A DNA stretch of 64,000 bases from Gemmatimonadota bacterium (GCA_024638325.1 JAHEKM010000002.1:1-64000), one strand, 5' to 3'; positions 37,052-47,140 are shown, counted from the first letter of the stretch. Program-made: numbers and translations. The notes: generated from the letters alone by a model not told the origin.

Positions 37052-37492
37052 ATGAGCGACACCCCACAGAGCTTCGAGAATCACGCCAAGATGGTGCCGG
37101 GCTACCACTACTGGGCCACGGCGCTGATCGTGCTCCCGACGCTGTACTTCCTGTTCCTGGCTGTACGGGACTTCTATTCGCCGGAGCGGCTGGCGAACGC
37201 CTTGTTCGCCGTGGGAGTGATCATCACGGCGCTCTATGCCAGGCTCTTCCCGCTCGGTGTCCAGGACCGTGTGATCCGCCTGGAGGAGCGGCTTCGCATG
37301 GAGCGGATCCTTCCGGACGACCTGAAGGCCCGCATCCACGATTTCACGACCGGGCAGCTCGTCGGGCTCCGTTTCGCCTCGAACGAGGAGCTGCCCGAGC
37401 TGGCCCGGCGGGTGCTCGACGAGGGACTGACGGACAGGAAGGCCATCAAGCAGGCGATCAAGAACTGGCGCGCCGACCACCAGCGCATCTGA
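37052..37492 (+). CDS. DUF6526-like membrane protein
   Basis: MSDTPQSFENHAKMVPGYHYWATALIVLPTLYFLFLAVRDFYSPERL...; family name from memory. Confidence 0.65.
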   Translation: MSDTPQSFENHAKMVPGYHYWATALIVLPTLYFLFLAVRDFYSPERLANALFAVGVIITALYARLFPLGVQDRVIRLEERLRMERILPDDLKARIHDFTTGQLVGLRFASNEELPELARRVLDEGLTDRKAIKQAIKNWRADHQRI

Positions 37493-37536
37493 CCGCACGG
37501 GTCACGCAAGGGACCATCTGAAGGAGCAGATCCAGC

Positions 37537-38613
37537 TTGGACGCGGCTTTCTGGGACACCGTCTTCTGGGGCAACACGCTGATTCGCTGGGCCATCGCCC
37601 TCGGCATCACCGTCGGGGGCGTGCTGGTCTTGCGGATCGTGGCGGCCGTCATCGCGCGGCAGATCAAGCGGTTCGCCTCGGCCACCGAGAACGACGTGGA
37701 CGACCTCGTAGCGGACCTGCTCGACCGCACGAAGGTCGTTTTCATTGTCATCGTCGCCCTCTGGGCCGGCTCCAATGCGTTGACGCTGTCGGACAGAGCG
37801 GCCCTGATCGTTCGGTCGGCTCTGGTCCTTGGCCTGCTGCTGCAGACGGCCTTCTGGGCCACGACGATCGTCAACTACGCCCTGGGGCGGTACCGGGCCA
37901 GGGTAGAGGACGACGATCCCAGCGTCGCCACGGCGATGGGTGCGGTCGGCTTCCTCATCCGCCTGGCCGTGTGGGCCGTCATCGTGCTCATCGCGCTGGA
38001 CACGATGGGCATCGACATCACGGCGCTCATCGCCGGACTCGGAGTCGGTGGAATCGCGGTCGCCCTGGCGGTGCAGAACGTACTCGGAGACCTGTTCGCG
38101 TCGCTCGCGATCATCCTCGACAAGCCTTTCGTCGTGGGAGACTTCATCATCGTGGGCGAGTCACAGGGCACGGTGGAGCACGTCGGTCTCAAGACGACTC
38201 GCGTCCGGGCACTATCGGGCGAGCAGCTCGTCATCTCGAACTCGGACCTGCTGTCGTCGCGGATTCGCAATTACAAGCGTATGGAGGAACGGCGAATCGT
38301 CTTCCATGTAGGCGTCGTCTACGGGACGCCGGCCGAGAAGCTGGGTCGCGTCCCCGACATCATCCGGCAGGCCGTCGAGTCCCGAGACAACGCGCGCTTC
38401 GACAGGAGCCACTTCAAGACCTTCGGCGCGTCGTCGCTGGACTATGAGACGGTCTACTACATGACCGTCCCCGACTATGCCTCCTACATGGACACACAGC
38501 AGGCGATCAACCTCGAGCTGTACCGCCGGTTCGAGGAGGAGGGCCTGGACTTCGCCTATCCCACACAGACGCTCTTCCTCAAGAACGAGAGTGCCCCTGA
38601 GTCGGCGGGGTAA
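37537..38613 (+). CDS. Mechanosensitive ion channel, MscS family
   Basis: TTG start; VGGIAVALAVQNVLGDLFASLAIILDKPFVVGDFIIVGESQGTVEHVGLKTTRVRALSGEQLVISNSDL. Confidence 0.93.
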   Translation: MDAAFWDTVFWGNTLIRWAIALGITVGGVLVLRIVAAVIARQIKRFASATENDVDDLVADLLDRTKVVFIVIVALWAGSNALTLSDRAALIVRSALVLGLLLQTAFWATTIVNYALGRYRARVEDDDPSVATAMGAVGFLIRLAVWAVIVLIALDTMGIDITALIAGLGVGGIAVALAVQNVLGDLFASLAIILDKPFVVGDFIIVGESQGTVEHVGLKTTRVRALSGEQLVISNSDLLSSRIRNYKRMEERRIVFHVGVVYGTPAEKLGRVPDIIRQAVESRDNARFDRSHFKTFGASSLDYETVYYMTVPDYASYMDTQQAINLELYRRFEEEGLDFAYPTQTLFLKNESAPESAG

Positions 38614-38622
38614 CGCCGATTG

Positions 38623-39231
38623 TCAGCTCTTGGCGGCTTCGGCGTTCACCACGAGCCCCGACTCGTCGCCCTCGATGAGGTCGACGTAGTACTCGGCGAG
38701 GTCCTTGGCCCAGATCCCCGGCATGGGTTGGAGCCCGGCCTTTACGCGCGACTCGGCGACCCAACCCGGGCTGACCACGTTGACGCGGAAACGGCCTTGG
38801 AGGTCGAGGGCGGCCGCCCTCGCGAACATCTCCACAGCGGCCCCGACCATGCTCACGGCGACCGTCCCCGGAGCGGGCGTTTGCGAGAGGCCTCCGCTCG
38901 TGAGCGTGAAGGACCCGCCCTCTTCGACGGTGGCGAGGCCGCGGCGGACCAGGTTGACCTGGCCCATGAGCTTGTTGTCGAGGCTCTCCTGGAAGCCCTC
39001 GTCGTCCAGGTCTTCGAGGGCTCCGAAGCGAGCGACACCGGCGGCGCAGACGACCCCGTCGAGCGAGCCGGTGGCTTCGTACAGGGCTCCGATCGACTCC
39101 GGATCGGCGAGGTCTACCGTGAGCCCGTCGCCCGACGAGCCCGCACGAAGCACCTCGTGCCCGCGCGCCTCCAGCGCGTCGCTCAGGGGAGCTCCGATGG
39201 TGCCCGTGGCACCCACGACCAGGATTCGCAT
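38623..39231 (-). CDS. Short-chain dehydrogenase/reductase
   Basis: MRILVVGATGTIGAPLSDALEARGHEVLRAGSSG...; SDR fold. Confidence 0.85.
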   Translation of the reverse strand: MRILVVGATGTIGAPLSDALEARGHEVLRAGSSGDGLTVDLADPESIGALYEATGSLDGVVCAAGVARFGALEDLDDEGFQESLDNKLMGQVNLVRRGLATVEEGGSFTLTSGGLSQTPAPGTVAVSMVGAAVEMFARAAALDLQGRFRVNVVSPGWVAESRVKAGLQPMPGIWAKDLAEYYVDLIEGDESGLVVNAEAAKS

Positions 39232-39269
39232 CGCGCCAAGGTCGTGGCCGGCCCGGCCGCGGGCAACGC

Positions 39270-40094
39270 GTGACGCCGGGAGCGAGGCGACCGGCCGGCA
39301 ACCCCGTCCTCCTGCACGGCTTCACGGGCAGCTCGGCATCGTGGGGCGACGCGCTTCTCGACGGGCTCGCGGGAGCCGGGTGTGCGCCGGTGCTCGTCGA
39401 CCTGCCCGGTCACGGCCGCAACGCCAGCGGGCGGGGTGGCTCCTCGATCACGCTGGACGCGGCTCTGGATTCCCTCGACAGGGCCGGGGGCTGGCCGGAA
39501 GACCTCATCGGGTATTCGATGGGCGCGCGCATCGCGCTCCACTTTGCCGCCAGCCGTCCCGATCGCGTGAGGCGCCTCGTGTTGGAGTCGGGATCGCCCG
39601 GGCTCGGGACCGAAGCGGAGCGCGCCGCCAGGCGGGCAGCCGACGAGGCGCTCGGTGACGAGATCGTCCGCGACGGGATCGAGCGCTTCGTCGACGCTTG
39701 GGAGGCGAGGCCCCTCTTCGAGTCCAGGGCGCGGCTTCCGTCGGACACGCTCGCTCGGCAGCGCGCCGTGCGCCTGCTCAACGAGCCCGAGTCCCTTGCC
39801 GCGGCGCTTCGGGGGCTTGGAACGGGTGCGCTCCCCAGCCTGTGGGATCGGCTGCCCACGATCTCGGTGCCGACCCTGCTCGTCGTCGGGGAGCTCGACA
39901 CCAAGTTCGTCGACATCGCGAAGCGGATGACGGCGGCCATGCCGGACGCGCGCCTGGTGGTGGTGCCGGAGGCCGGGCATACCGTCCATCTGGAGCGACC
40001 GGCGGCCTGGCTGGCCGCGGTGACCTCCTTCCTCGGCGGCCAGCTCGGCGGGCTCGCCGGGCCAGCGGACCGGATCAGACGCCCAGCACGCTGA
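39270..40094 (+). CDS. Alpha/beta hydrolase, MenH-like
   Basis: VLLHGFTGSSASWGD...VLVDLPGHGRNASG...DLIGYSMGARIALHFAASRPDRVRRLVLESGSPGL. Confidence 0.8.
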   Translation: MTPGARRPAGNPVLLHGFTGSSASWGDALLDGLAGAGCAPVLVDLPGHGRNASGRGGSSITLDAALDSLDRAGGWPEDLIGYSMGARIALHFAASRPDRVRRLVLESGSPGLGTEAERAARRAADEALGDEIVRDGIERFVDAWEARPLFESRARLPSDTLARQRAVRLLNEPESLAAALRGLGTGALPSLWDRLPTISVPTLLVVGELDTKFVDIAKRMTAAMPDARLVVVPEAGHTVHLERPAAWLAAVTSFLGGQLGGLAGPADRIRRPAR

Positions 40095-40515
40095 GATGCA
40101 GGGTCCGGCGTCGCGGCCGGGTGTCGAAGTCGATGAGCACGATCTGTTGCCATGTGCCCAGCGGCACCCGACCGCTCGCGATCGGGAGGGCGAGCGACGG
40201 CCCGACCGTCGAGGCCCGCACGTGGCTGTGGCCGTTGTCGTCGTGCCACGTCTCTTCGTGCTCGTAACGCGCAGAGCGAGGTGCGATGCGCTCCATGGCC
40301 TCCGCCACGTCGTGGTTCACCAAACCGGGCTCGTACTCGAGGGTGGTCACCGCGGCCGTCGACCCGTGCACCAGGAGCGCGGCCTGTCCCGTGCTCACGC
40401 CGGACGCTTCAACGGCGGCCTGCACCTGGCTGGTCACGTCCAGGATGTGATCGTTTCCGTGCGTGGCGCATTCGAGGGCGTAGTGCTCGGCGATCATGGA
40501 GGCTCCGGTCTTCAT
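40075..40515 (-). CDS. YjbQ/UPF0047 family protein
   Basis: LLVHGSTAAVTTLEYEPGLVNHDVAEAMERIAP...YEHEETWHDDNGHSHVRASTVGPSLALPIASGRVPLGTWQQIVLIDFD. Confidence 0.9.
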   Translation of the reverse strand: MKTGASMIAEHYALECATHGNDHILDVTSQVQAAVEASGVSTGQAALLVHGSTAAVTTLEYEPGLVNHDVAEAMERIAPRSARYEHEETWHDDNGHSHVRASTVGPSLALPIASGRVPLGTWQQIVLIDFDTRPRRRTLHLSVLGV

Positions 40516-40689
40516 CAGCGACTCGCGCGGTTGGCGTGTCGATCATCCTGGAGGGAGCAGAGCGGCCCCGCTAGACTTGGCAGCCCGCGGCCGAGGTCAT
40601 GTGGTGGCGGCGGGGTTCGCAGGCGTCCAACGGCCGTCCGACCCGGCTGGGCCGGTCGGCCGTCGTATGTCCACCCCTGACGAGAGCTC

Positions 40690-42402
40690 ATGACCCGAAC
40701 GCCGCCCGGACCGATCGAGGCCCCGGTCACCGATCGTGACCGCACGGTCATCTATCTGTCGATCCTGGCGGCCCTCTTCCTGGCGGCGTTGGATCAGACG
40801 ATCGTCGCCACCGCGCTTCCTCAGATGGTCGAGGATCTGCAGGGCATCGACCGGTACGCATGGGTGGCCACGGCGTACCTCTTGGCGTCCACGGGTGTCG
40901 CGCTCATCTACGGCAAGCTCGCCGACACGTACTCCCGAAAAATGATCACGTTGGGCGCGACCGGGCTCTTTCTGGTGGGGTCCGTCCTCTGCGGGCTCTC
41001 GGGCGAGCTGGGCGATCTGCCGTTGCTCGGCGACGGCATGACGCAGCTCGTCATCTTCCGCGGTATCCAGGGGGCCGGAGGCGGAGGGCTCTTCGCCATG
41101 ACCTTCATCGTGATCGCCGATCTGTTCACTCCGGCCGAGCGCGGCAAGTACCAGGGCTACGTGGGGGCCGTCTTCGGCCTCGCGTCCGTGCTCGGTCCAC
41201 TCGTGGGTGGGCTGCTCACCGACAACGCCGGCGGTCTCATTCCGGGCGTCGAGGGCTGGCGCTGGGTCTTCTACGTGAACATCCCCGTCGGGGCGGTGGC
41301 CCTGTGGTTCATCGTCCGGCGGATGCCGGCGCTGGAGCCTCCCGGCGAGCGGGTGTTGCCCGACCTCGCTGGAGGGGCACTGCTGTTGGGTGGCTTGATT
41401 CCGCTCGTCCTGTCGCTGCAGCTCGACAAGCGCGCCTACCCTTGGACCTCTCCCGTCACGTGGGGGCTCTTCCTGTTCGGAGCGGCGCTCCTGGCCGCGT
41501 TCGTGCGGCGCTCGCGTACGGTGGCAAGCCCCATCCTCGACATGCGGCTCTTCTCCGACCGGGTGTTCAGGACCGCGAACGCATCGACGTTCTTCTTCGG
41601 CGCGTCGTTCATGTCGGTCACGATCTTCCTGCCGCTCTATCTCGTGAATGTGCTCGGCGTGTCGGCGACGCGCGCGGGCGCCGCGCTCATTCCGTTCTCT
41701 CTGGGCATCGTGTTCAGCGCGACGCTGGCCGGTCAGATCGTCGACCGCGTGGGCTACCGACGCCAGATCGTGCTGGGAGCGTGCCTGTTCGGGGTGGTCG
41801 CGGTGTTGCTGGCGCGCATGGGGACCGACGTGCCGTACGGGCTCGTCACGCTGTACATGGTGCTGGCGGGCATCGGCGTCGGGCCCGGCATGCCGCTCTT
41901 CACCCTGGCGATCCAGAACGCGGTGGACGTGCGTCTCGTGGGCCAGGCGACGAGTGCCTCACAGTTCTTCCGGCAGACGGGTGCGACGGTGGGGGCGGCG
42001 CTCATGGGCACCGTGCTGGCCTCCACCCTCGCGCTCGCGTTCTCGTCCATGGAGCTTCCGCCCCGCTTCGCCGAGCGGGCCGGGTCGTCGGTCGAGGAGC
42101 TGGTGTCCACGGGCGGGGCGGACCTGCCGGCGAGGATCGACACCGTGTTCGCAGAACTTGCGTCCGAGTCGGGCGATCCTGCGGAGGCCAACGCGCTGAT
42201 CGCCCAGGGCACGCAGGTCTCCGAGAGGGTGGCGAGCGAGGTGCGCCAGGCGTTCTCGCTCGCGACCAGCCGGATCTACTGGCTCACGGTGGTCCTCGTC
42301 GCGATCGCCACGCTCCTGGCGGTCAGGATCCCCGAGCTCCCATTGCGGACGACGCACGACCGCGCTTCGCTGGAGCCTGGAGTGGTGCCGGAGGGTACCT
42401 GA
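40690..42402 (+). CDS. MFS drug transporter, DHA2 (EmrB/QacA-like)
   Basis: FLAALDQTIVATALPQMVEDL...GVALIYGKLADTYSRKMITLG...RGIQGAGGGGLFAMTFIVIADLF. Confidence 0.93.
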   Translation: MTRTPPGPIEAPVTDRDRTVIYLSILAALFLAALDQTIVATALPQMVEDLQGIDRYAWVATAYLLASTGVALIYGKLADTYSRKMITLGATGLFLVGSVLCGLSGELGDLPLLGDGMTQLVIFRGIQGAGGGGLFAMTFIVIADLFTPAERGKYQGYVGAVFGLASVLGPLVGGLLTDNAGGLIPGVEGWRWVFYVNIPVGAVALWFIVRRMPALEPPGERVLPDLAGGALLLGGLIPLVLSLQLDKRAYPWTSPVTWGLFLFGAALLAAFVRRSRTVASPILDMRLFSDRVFRTANASTFFFGASFMSVTIFLPLYLVNVLGVSATRAGAALIPFSLGIVFSATLAGQIVDRVGYRRQIVLGACLFGVVAVLLARMGTDVPYGLVTLYMVLAGIGVGPGMPLFTLAIQNAVDVRLVGQATSASQFFRQTGATVGAALMGTVLASTLALAFSSMELPPRFAERAGSSVEELVSTGGADLPARIDTVFAELASESGDPAEANALIAQGTQVSERVASEVRQAFSLATSRIYWLTVVLVAIATLLAVRIPELPLRTTHDRASLEPGVVPEGT

Positions 42403-42446
42403 GAAATTCCTGGCACGACCGCGCCCTTTCGGACAGGTTGTAGGGC

Positions 42447-42818
42447 ATGATCAAGAAGCTCTTGCTGCTGTTACTGGCGGTGCTGGCGGTCGGGATGGCC
42501 GTCCCCAGCTCGCGGGCCGAGATCCAGCGTCGTGCGATCACGCCGGTCTTCGACGCGATCGGCGAGCGACTCGCACCCGGGCGCCTCGAGGCCATGGCCG
42601 ATCAGCTCGACGTCCGGCTCGGGCGCGGCGAGGGCCTTCCCGGCGCCTTTGACGGGTGGCTGCGCCGTGACTACTCCGGGCCCGAGCTCGATCCGTGGGA
42701 GAACCCGTGGTTCATCGAGCCAGGACGCCGGACGTACACGGTGGGCTCGATGGGGCCAGACGGTGAGCGGGGTACCCTCGACGACATCACCGTCACGCGG
42801 AATCTGCCGAACCGCTGA
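42447..42818 (+). CDS. Secreted hypothetical protein with GspG-like C-terminus
   Basis: Signal peptide; C-terminal LDPWENPWFIEPGRRTYTVGSMGPDGERGTLDDITVTR resembles the pseudopilin GspG C-terminus. Confidence 0.6.
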   Translation: MIKKLLLLLLAVLAVGMAVPSSRAEIQRRAITPVFDAIGERLAPGRLEAMADQLDVRLGRGEGLPGAFDGWLRRDYSGPELDPWENPWFIEPGRRTYTVGSMGPDGERGTLDDITVTRNLPNR

Positions 42819-42924
42819 CCGTCGCGGCGGTCCGGGCTGCGCCCCACCTGGCCCAACGTTCGATCGGCTTGGCGGGTCTATCCAGTACCCTTCATGCTTG
42901 AAGGCTTGACGCGTAACGGACACT

Positions 42925-43350
42925 TTGTCTGACATGCTGAGGATCCCGAAGCTCAGATTGCGGTATGCGGCGCTCCTGTCCGCTCTCGCCTTTCTCGGCG
43001 CGAGCGCGGTGGACGCGTCCGGGCTTCACGGTTGTTCCCAGCACGACGCGTTGCCGGAGGAGGCCGCGCCGCACACGGCGCCGGTCGACGAGCACGTCGC
43101 TCACGACCAGCACGCCGAAGGGCATGCACAGGACTCCTCCCACGGTGCCGGTCACGCGGGCCCGTGCATCTGCATCGGGGCCTGCGGTGTCGGCACCACG
43201 ATGCAGGGCGCGAAGACCCTCGCAGGCGGCACTGAGCTTTCCGTGCCGCCCGTTCGGGCGGAGGCGCCTCACCTGCCGGCGGACGACGCGCTGCCCGTCC
43301 CGCCGCGTTTCTTCCTTCCATACGCGCTCGGACCTCCGCTGTCGGCCTGA
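42925..43350 (+). CDS. His-rich secreted/membrane protein upstream of TonB receptor
   Basis: HGCSQHDALPEEAAPHTAPVDEHVAHDQHAEGHAQDSSHGAGHAGPCICIGACG; TTG (42925) or ATG (42934) start. Confidence 0.6.
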   Translation: MSDMLRIPKLRLRYAALLSALAFLGASAVDASGLHGCSQHDALPEEAAPHTAPVDEHVAHDQHAEGHAQDSSHGAGHAGPCICIGACGVGTTMQGAKTLAGGTELSVPPVRAEAPHLPADDALPVPPRFFLPYALGPPLSA

Positions 43351-43365
43351 AGCCGACGGACTAGC

Positions 43366-43424
43366 GCCCCGGCTCGCCGGGGCTCGGAGATTCGACTTCC
43401 AGGTGGACGAGCGTTGGCTCGTCC
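43366..43424 (+). ncRNA. Two consecutive hairpins in the 5' region of the TonB receptor gene (possible terminator/5'UTR element)
   Basis: GCCCCGG-CTCG-CCGGGGC (43366-43383) and GGACGAGC-GTTG-GCTCGTCC (43405-43424). Confidence 0.35.
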
Positions 43425-43449
43425 GCCGCATCGCGTATGGAGGAACCTT

Positions 43450-45789
43450 GTGAGCATAGGAATGTGGGGCCGGCGCGTGAGCGCGTTCACCCTGGTTCTG
43501 GCAGTTGGGATGTGGACCGGGCCAGACTGGGTGGTGGCACAGCAAACGGGTACCATCGAAGGCAGCGTGACCGCGCAAGGCGGTGAAGGACTCGAGAGCG
43601 TCGCGGTCTCGGTGGTCGGGACGGCGCTCCAAGCGTCGACGAACGCGGGCGGTGTCTTCCGCCTCAGAGGCGTGCCGGCCGGGCAGCACACGCTCCGCGC
43701 CGGGCTCATCGGTCGCCGGACCCTGGAGCGCGAGGTCAGCGTCCAGTCGGGAGGGGTGACATCGGTCACCATTCAGCTCGTCGACGACCCCCTTCAGATG
43801 GCTGAAGTTGTTGTGACCGCGACGCGGGACGCGGCACAGCGAACGGACGTGGCGGCGAACATCGGCGTCGTGGGGGGGGGGGACATCAGGGCGGCCCGCC
43901 CGCACCACTCCGCGGAGATCGTCAACCGGGTGCCGGGCGTCTTGAACATCAGTCTGGGTGGGGAGGGGAGCACGGTGGCCATGCGTCTGCCGATCAACTA
44001 CTCGGCCAACTACGGCTACCTCGAGGATGGCGTGCCCATCCGCTCCACAGGGTTCTTCAACCACAACGCGCTGTACGAGGTGAACATCCCCGGGGCCGAG
44101 CGCGTGGAGGTCTTCAAGGGACCCGCGACGGCGCTCTACGGCAGTGACGCGATCGGCGGGGTGTTCAACTCGATCACGCGGGCCCCTGCCTCTTCGCCCG
44201 ACTTCGAGCTCTTCCTGGAAGGGGGGCGCTTCGACTACCAGCGGGTCCTTGGTTCGGCCAGCAACTCCTGGGGAGCCCACGGAGTGCGCGCGGACGTGAA
44301 CGTGATGAGCTTCGGCGGTTGGCGGGACGGGACGGAGCAGGACCGCCAAACGGGAACGGTCCGCTGGGACTGGGGGCTGAGTCCGACCACCCGCCTGAAG
44401 ATGATCGTCACGGGGACCAACATCGACTCGCCCGGCGACGGCGGGTCCGAGCTCCCGCGCTCCGATTTCCTGGACGAGCCGACCAACGCGTACACCCCTG
44501 TGGCCTTCCGGAAGGTGGAAGCGCTTCGCGTGTCTACGGCGCTTCAGAGCGTGTGGGACCAGTCGTCTTTGGACCTGACCGCCTACGCGCGCCACAACCG
44601 GCTCCAGCTGCTACCCAACTGGCAGCTCACCTACGACCCGCAGGTCTGGGACAACCGTAACAAGTCCGTCGGCGTGCTGGCCAAGTTCCGGCGCGACCTG
44701 GGCCCCGCCGAGGTCATCGTGGGCACCGATGTCGATTACAGCCCGGGCTCGGAGGTCCGCGACGAGATCCTTCCGACCACGACTCCGGACAACGTGTTCG
44801 ACTCGTACACCGTCGGTACACGCCACTACGACTACGACGTGACGTTCTACGGGGTCTCGCCTTATGCGCAGCTCGAGGCCGACCTCGCCGAGGATCTCCA
44901 CCTCAGTGCGGGTCTCCGCTTCGACCAGATCGGGTACCGGTACGACAACGGTCTCGGCGAGCTGCAGGCCCCCAGCGAGGCGCACAAGCGTCCTGTGTCG
45001 CAGGACGTCTCCTTCAGCCACCTCACGCCGAGCGTGGGACTGACTTATGGCGTCACGGACGACCTCAACGTCTTCGCCTCGTACAGGCACGCGTTCCGCG
45101 CCCCGTCCCAGGGCCAGCTGTTCGTGCAGAACTCGGCCCCGAACACCGTCGACCTGCAGCCCACGAAGACGGACAGTTTCGAGGCGGGCGTGCGCGGGAG
45201 CGTGGGGTCGTTCCTCTCCTATGAGCTGTCGGCGTATACGATGGAAGTGAAGGACGACGTGCTCTCCTTCTTCAACACGGCCACGTTCACGAGCGAGGTT
45301 TCGAACGCCGGGCAGACGCGACACCGTGGCATCGAGGCCGGCGTGACGGTTGTCCCGCTCGATCGTGTGCGTATCGAGGCGGCTTACGCGCTGCCCCGAA
45401 GCGAGTACGTCGACTGGGTGACGTCGACCTCGTCGGACTTCAGCGGCAACGAGATGATCGCTGCGCCCAAGCACATCGCGAACACCCGACTCACGGTCGA
45501 GCCCACGATCGGGAGCTCGGTCAGCTTCGAGTGGGAGAGCGTCGGGGAGTACTGGTTGGACGAGGACAACGTCCACACCTACGAGGGCTACGACGTGTTC
45601 AACGTCTACCTCACCTCGCCAGACATCGCGGGCATCCAGTTGGTGGGGCGACTCAACAATGTGACCGACGCGCGCTACGCGGTCACGGCGTCCTTCAACC
45701 CCTTCGTTCCGCCCGCTCTGCAGGAGCGTTTCCGGCCGGGCATGCCGCGCACGCTCTACGTGGGTCTCCAGTACAGGTGGAGGCGCTAG
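43450..45789 (+). CDS. TonB-dependent receptor with CarboxypepD_reg-like N-terminus
   Basis: GTG start; GTIEGSVTAQGGEGLESVAVSVVGTALQASTNAGGVFRL; plug and barrel domains; C-terminus VGRLNNVTDARYAVTASFNPFVPPALQERFRPGMPRTLYVGLQYRWRR. Confidence 0.92.
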   Translation: MSIGMWGRRVSAFTLVLAVGMWTGPDWVVAQQTGTIEGSVTAQGGEGLESVAVSVVGTALQASTNAGGVFRLRGVPAGQHTLRAGLIGRRTLEREVSVQSGGVTSVTIQLVDDPLQMAEVVVTATRDAAQRTDVAANIGVVGGGDIRAARPHHSAEIVNRVPGVLNISLGGEGSTVAMRLPINYSANYGYLEDGVPIRSTGFFNHNALYEVNIPGAERVEVFKGPATALYGSDAIGGVFNSITRAPASSPDFELFLEGGRFDYQRVLGSASNSWGAHGVRADVNVMSFGGWRDGTEQDRQTGTVRWDWGLSPTTRLKMIVTGTNIDSPGDGGSELPRSDFLDEPTNAYTPVAFRKVEALRVSTALQSVWDQSSLDLTAYARHNRLQLLPNWQLTYDPQVWDNRNKSVGVLAKFRRDLGPAEVIVGTDVDYSPGSEVRDEILPTTTPDNVFDSYTVGTRHYDYDVTFYGVSPYAQLEADLAEDLHLSAGLRFDQIGYRYDNGLGELQAPSEAHKRPVSQDVSFSHLTPSVGLTYGVTDDLNVFASYRHAFRAPSQGQLFVQNSAPNTVDLQPTKTDSFEAGVRGSVGSFLSYELSAYTMEVKDDVLSFFNTATFTSEVSNAGQTRHRGIEAGVTVVPLDRVRIEAAYALPRSEYVDWVTSTSSDFSGNEMIAAPKHIANTRLTVEPTIGSSVSFEWESVGEYWLDEDNVHTYEGYDVFNVYLTSPDIAGIQLVGRLNNVTDARYAVTASFNPFVPPALQERFRPGMPRTLYVGLQYRWRR

Positions 45790-45790
45790 C

Positions 45791-47140
45791 ATGAGGACAG
45801 GAACACGAAGAAGCGGACTCGGTGCGACGGCTCTGGCCCTCCTGGCCGGGGCTGCCGGGTGCGATGCTCCCACGGCGTCCCTCGAGATCAGCGAGGTGAC
45901 GCCCTCGATGCTGGCGGGCTTCGCGCAGACCGCGGACCCGTCGCTGGCGGTCGACCCGGTCGACGGGACGTTGCTGATGTCGTGGGTGGCCGAGTCGGAA
46001 GGCGAGTGGGATCTCTACGCCGCCAGGTCTTCCGACGGCGGCATGACGTTCTCACCCCCGGTGCGTGTCAACGACGCGCCCGGGGACGTCCACCCTCACG
46101 CCGAGGGGTCGCCACGTCTCGTGGCGGCCCCGGGCGTGGCAGCTCTGTTCTGGAACAACCAGGTGGCGGCCCCGACGCGCGTCTGGGGCGCCACCGACCT
46201 GAGGTTCGCGCGGAGCACCGACGGTGGCGCCACATGGACGCCGGCGCTCACTCTACAAGACGACACGACGGGGGTCTTCCCCCCAGGAGAGAACACGTTC
46301 CATGGTGCGACCTGGGGCGGGGACTCCACACTGGTGGTCGCGTGGCTGGATGGACGTGAACGCGACGAGCGTCACGTCGCTCTAGCCGAGGTGGCGGGCG
46401 TGCCGAGAGACAGCGCGGCCTTGGCCCCCGACCAGTTCGCGGACCTCGACGACCCGCGCGACGGGGACGCGACCATCTTCGCGGCGGTGTCACACGATTT
46501 GGGGGACACGTGGGAGCACACCAACCGTCGTGTCCAAGGAGGCGTCTGCCCGTGCTGTCGGGTCGGGCTCGCCGGCACGCCGTCCGGTGACGTCGTCGCG
46601 ACGTGGCGTCAGCACTTCGACACCAACATCAGGGACCCCGCATTCCGGTCGCTGTTCGCGACCGACGAGGAGCCTGTGCGCGTGCACGCGGACAATTGGT
46701 CGTTCCCGGGGTGCCCCCACGCCGGGCCTGCGCTGGACGTGGACGCCGAAGGAACGGCGCACGTCGTGTGGTACACCGGCGCGGACGGCAGGATGGGACT
46801 GCACTACGCCAGGAAGAAGGTTGATGCCTCGGCGTTCGAAGCCCCGGTACCGATCGCCGCCGGCGAAGCGATGCCGGTGTCGTTCGCCGCGGTCGAGGGC
46901 CTACGCGGCGGAGGAGCGCTGGTGGCGCATAACGTGGACTCCACGGGCAGGCGCACCATGATGGTCACCCGCGTCGATGCGTCCGGCGCGGTGGTCTCGA
47001 CCCAGGAGGTCACCGGGTCGCTGGGGGGCACGCACCCGCAGCTCGCGTTGACGGGCGAGGACGCGGTCTTGGCATGGACGGAGAGCGACGGTGGGCTCCA
47101 GTCGGTCCGAGTCTTCAGGATCAGCGGTGTCGATCGTTAG
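45791..47140 (+). CDS. Sialidase/BNR-repeat-like lipoprotein
   Basis: Lipobox AGAAGC; repeated SxDGGxTW-type motifs (ARSSDGGMTFSPPVRVND, ARSTDGGATWTPALTLQ). Confidence 0.7.
   Translation: MRTGTRRSGLGATALALLAGAAGCDAPTASLEISEVTPSMLAGFAQTADPSLAVDPVDGTLLMSWVAESEGEWDLYAARSSDGGMTFSPPVRVNDAPGDVHPHAEGSPRLVAAPGVAALFWNNQVAAPTRVWGATDLRFARSTDGGATWTPALTLQDDTTGVFPPGENTFHGATWGGDSTLVVAWLDGRERDERHVALAEVAGVPRDSAALAPDQFADLDDPRDGDATIFAAVSHDLGDTWEHTNRRVQGGVCPCCRVGLAGTPSGDVVATWRQHFDTNIRDPAFRSLFATDEEPVRVHADNWSFPGCPHAGPALDVDAEGTAHVVWYTGADGRMGLHYARKKVDASAFEAPVPIAAGEAMPVSFAAVEGLRGGGALVAHNVDSTGRRTMMVTRVDASGAVVSTQEVTGSLGGTHPQLALTGEDAVLAWTESDGGLQSVRVFRISGVDR

Noticed and set aside
35250-37055. 601-aa + strand ORF over oxoamine synthase
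   Set aside because: Antisense artefact; spans two real minus-strand genes and intergenic DNA.
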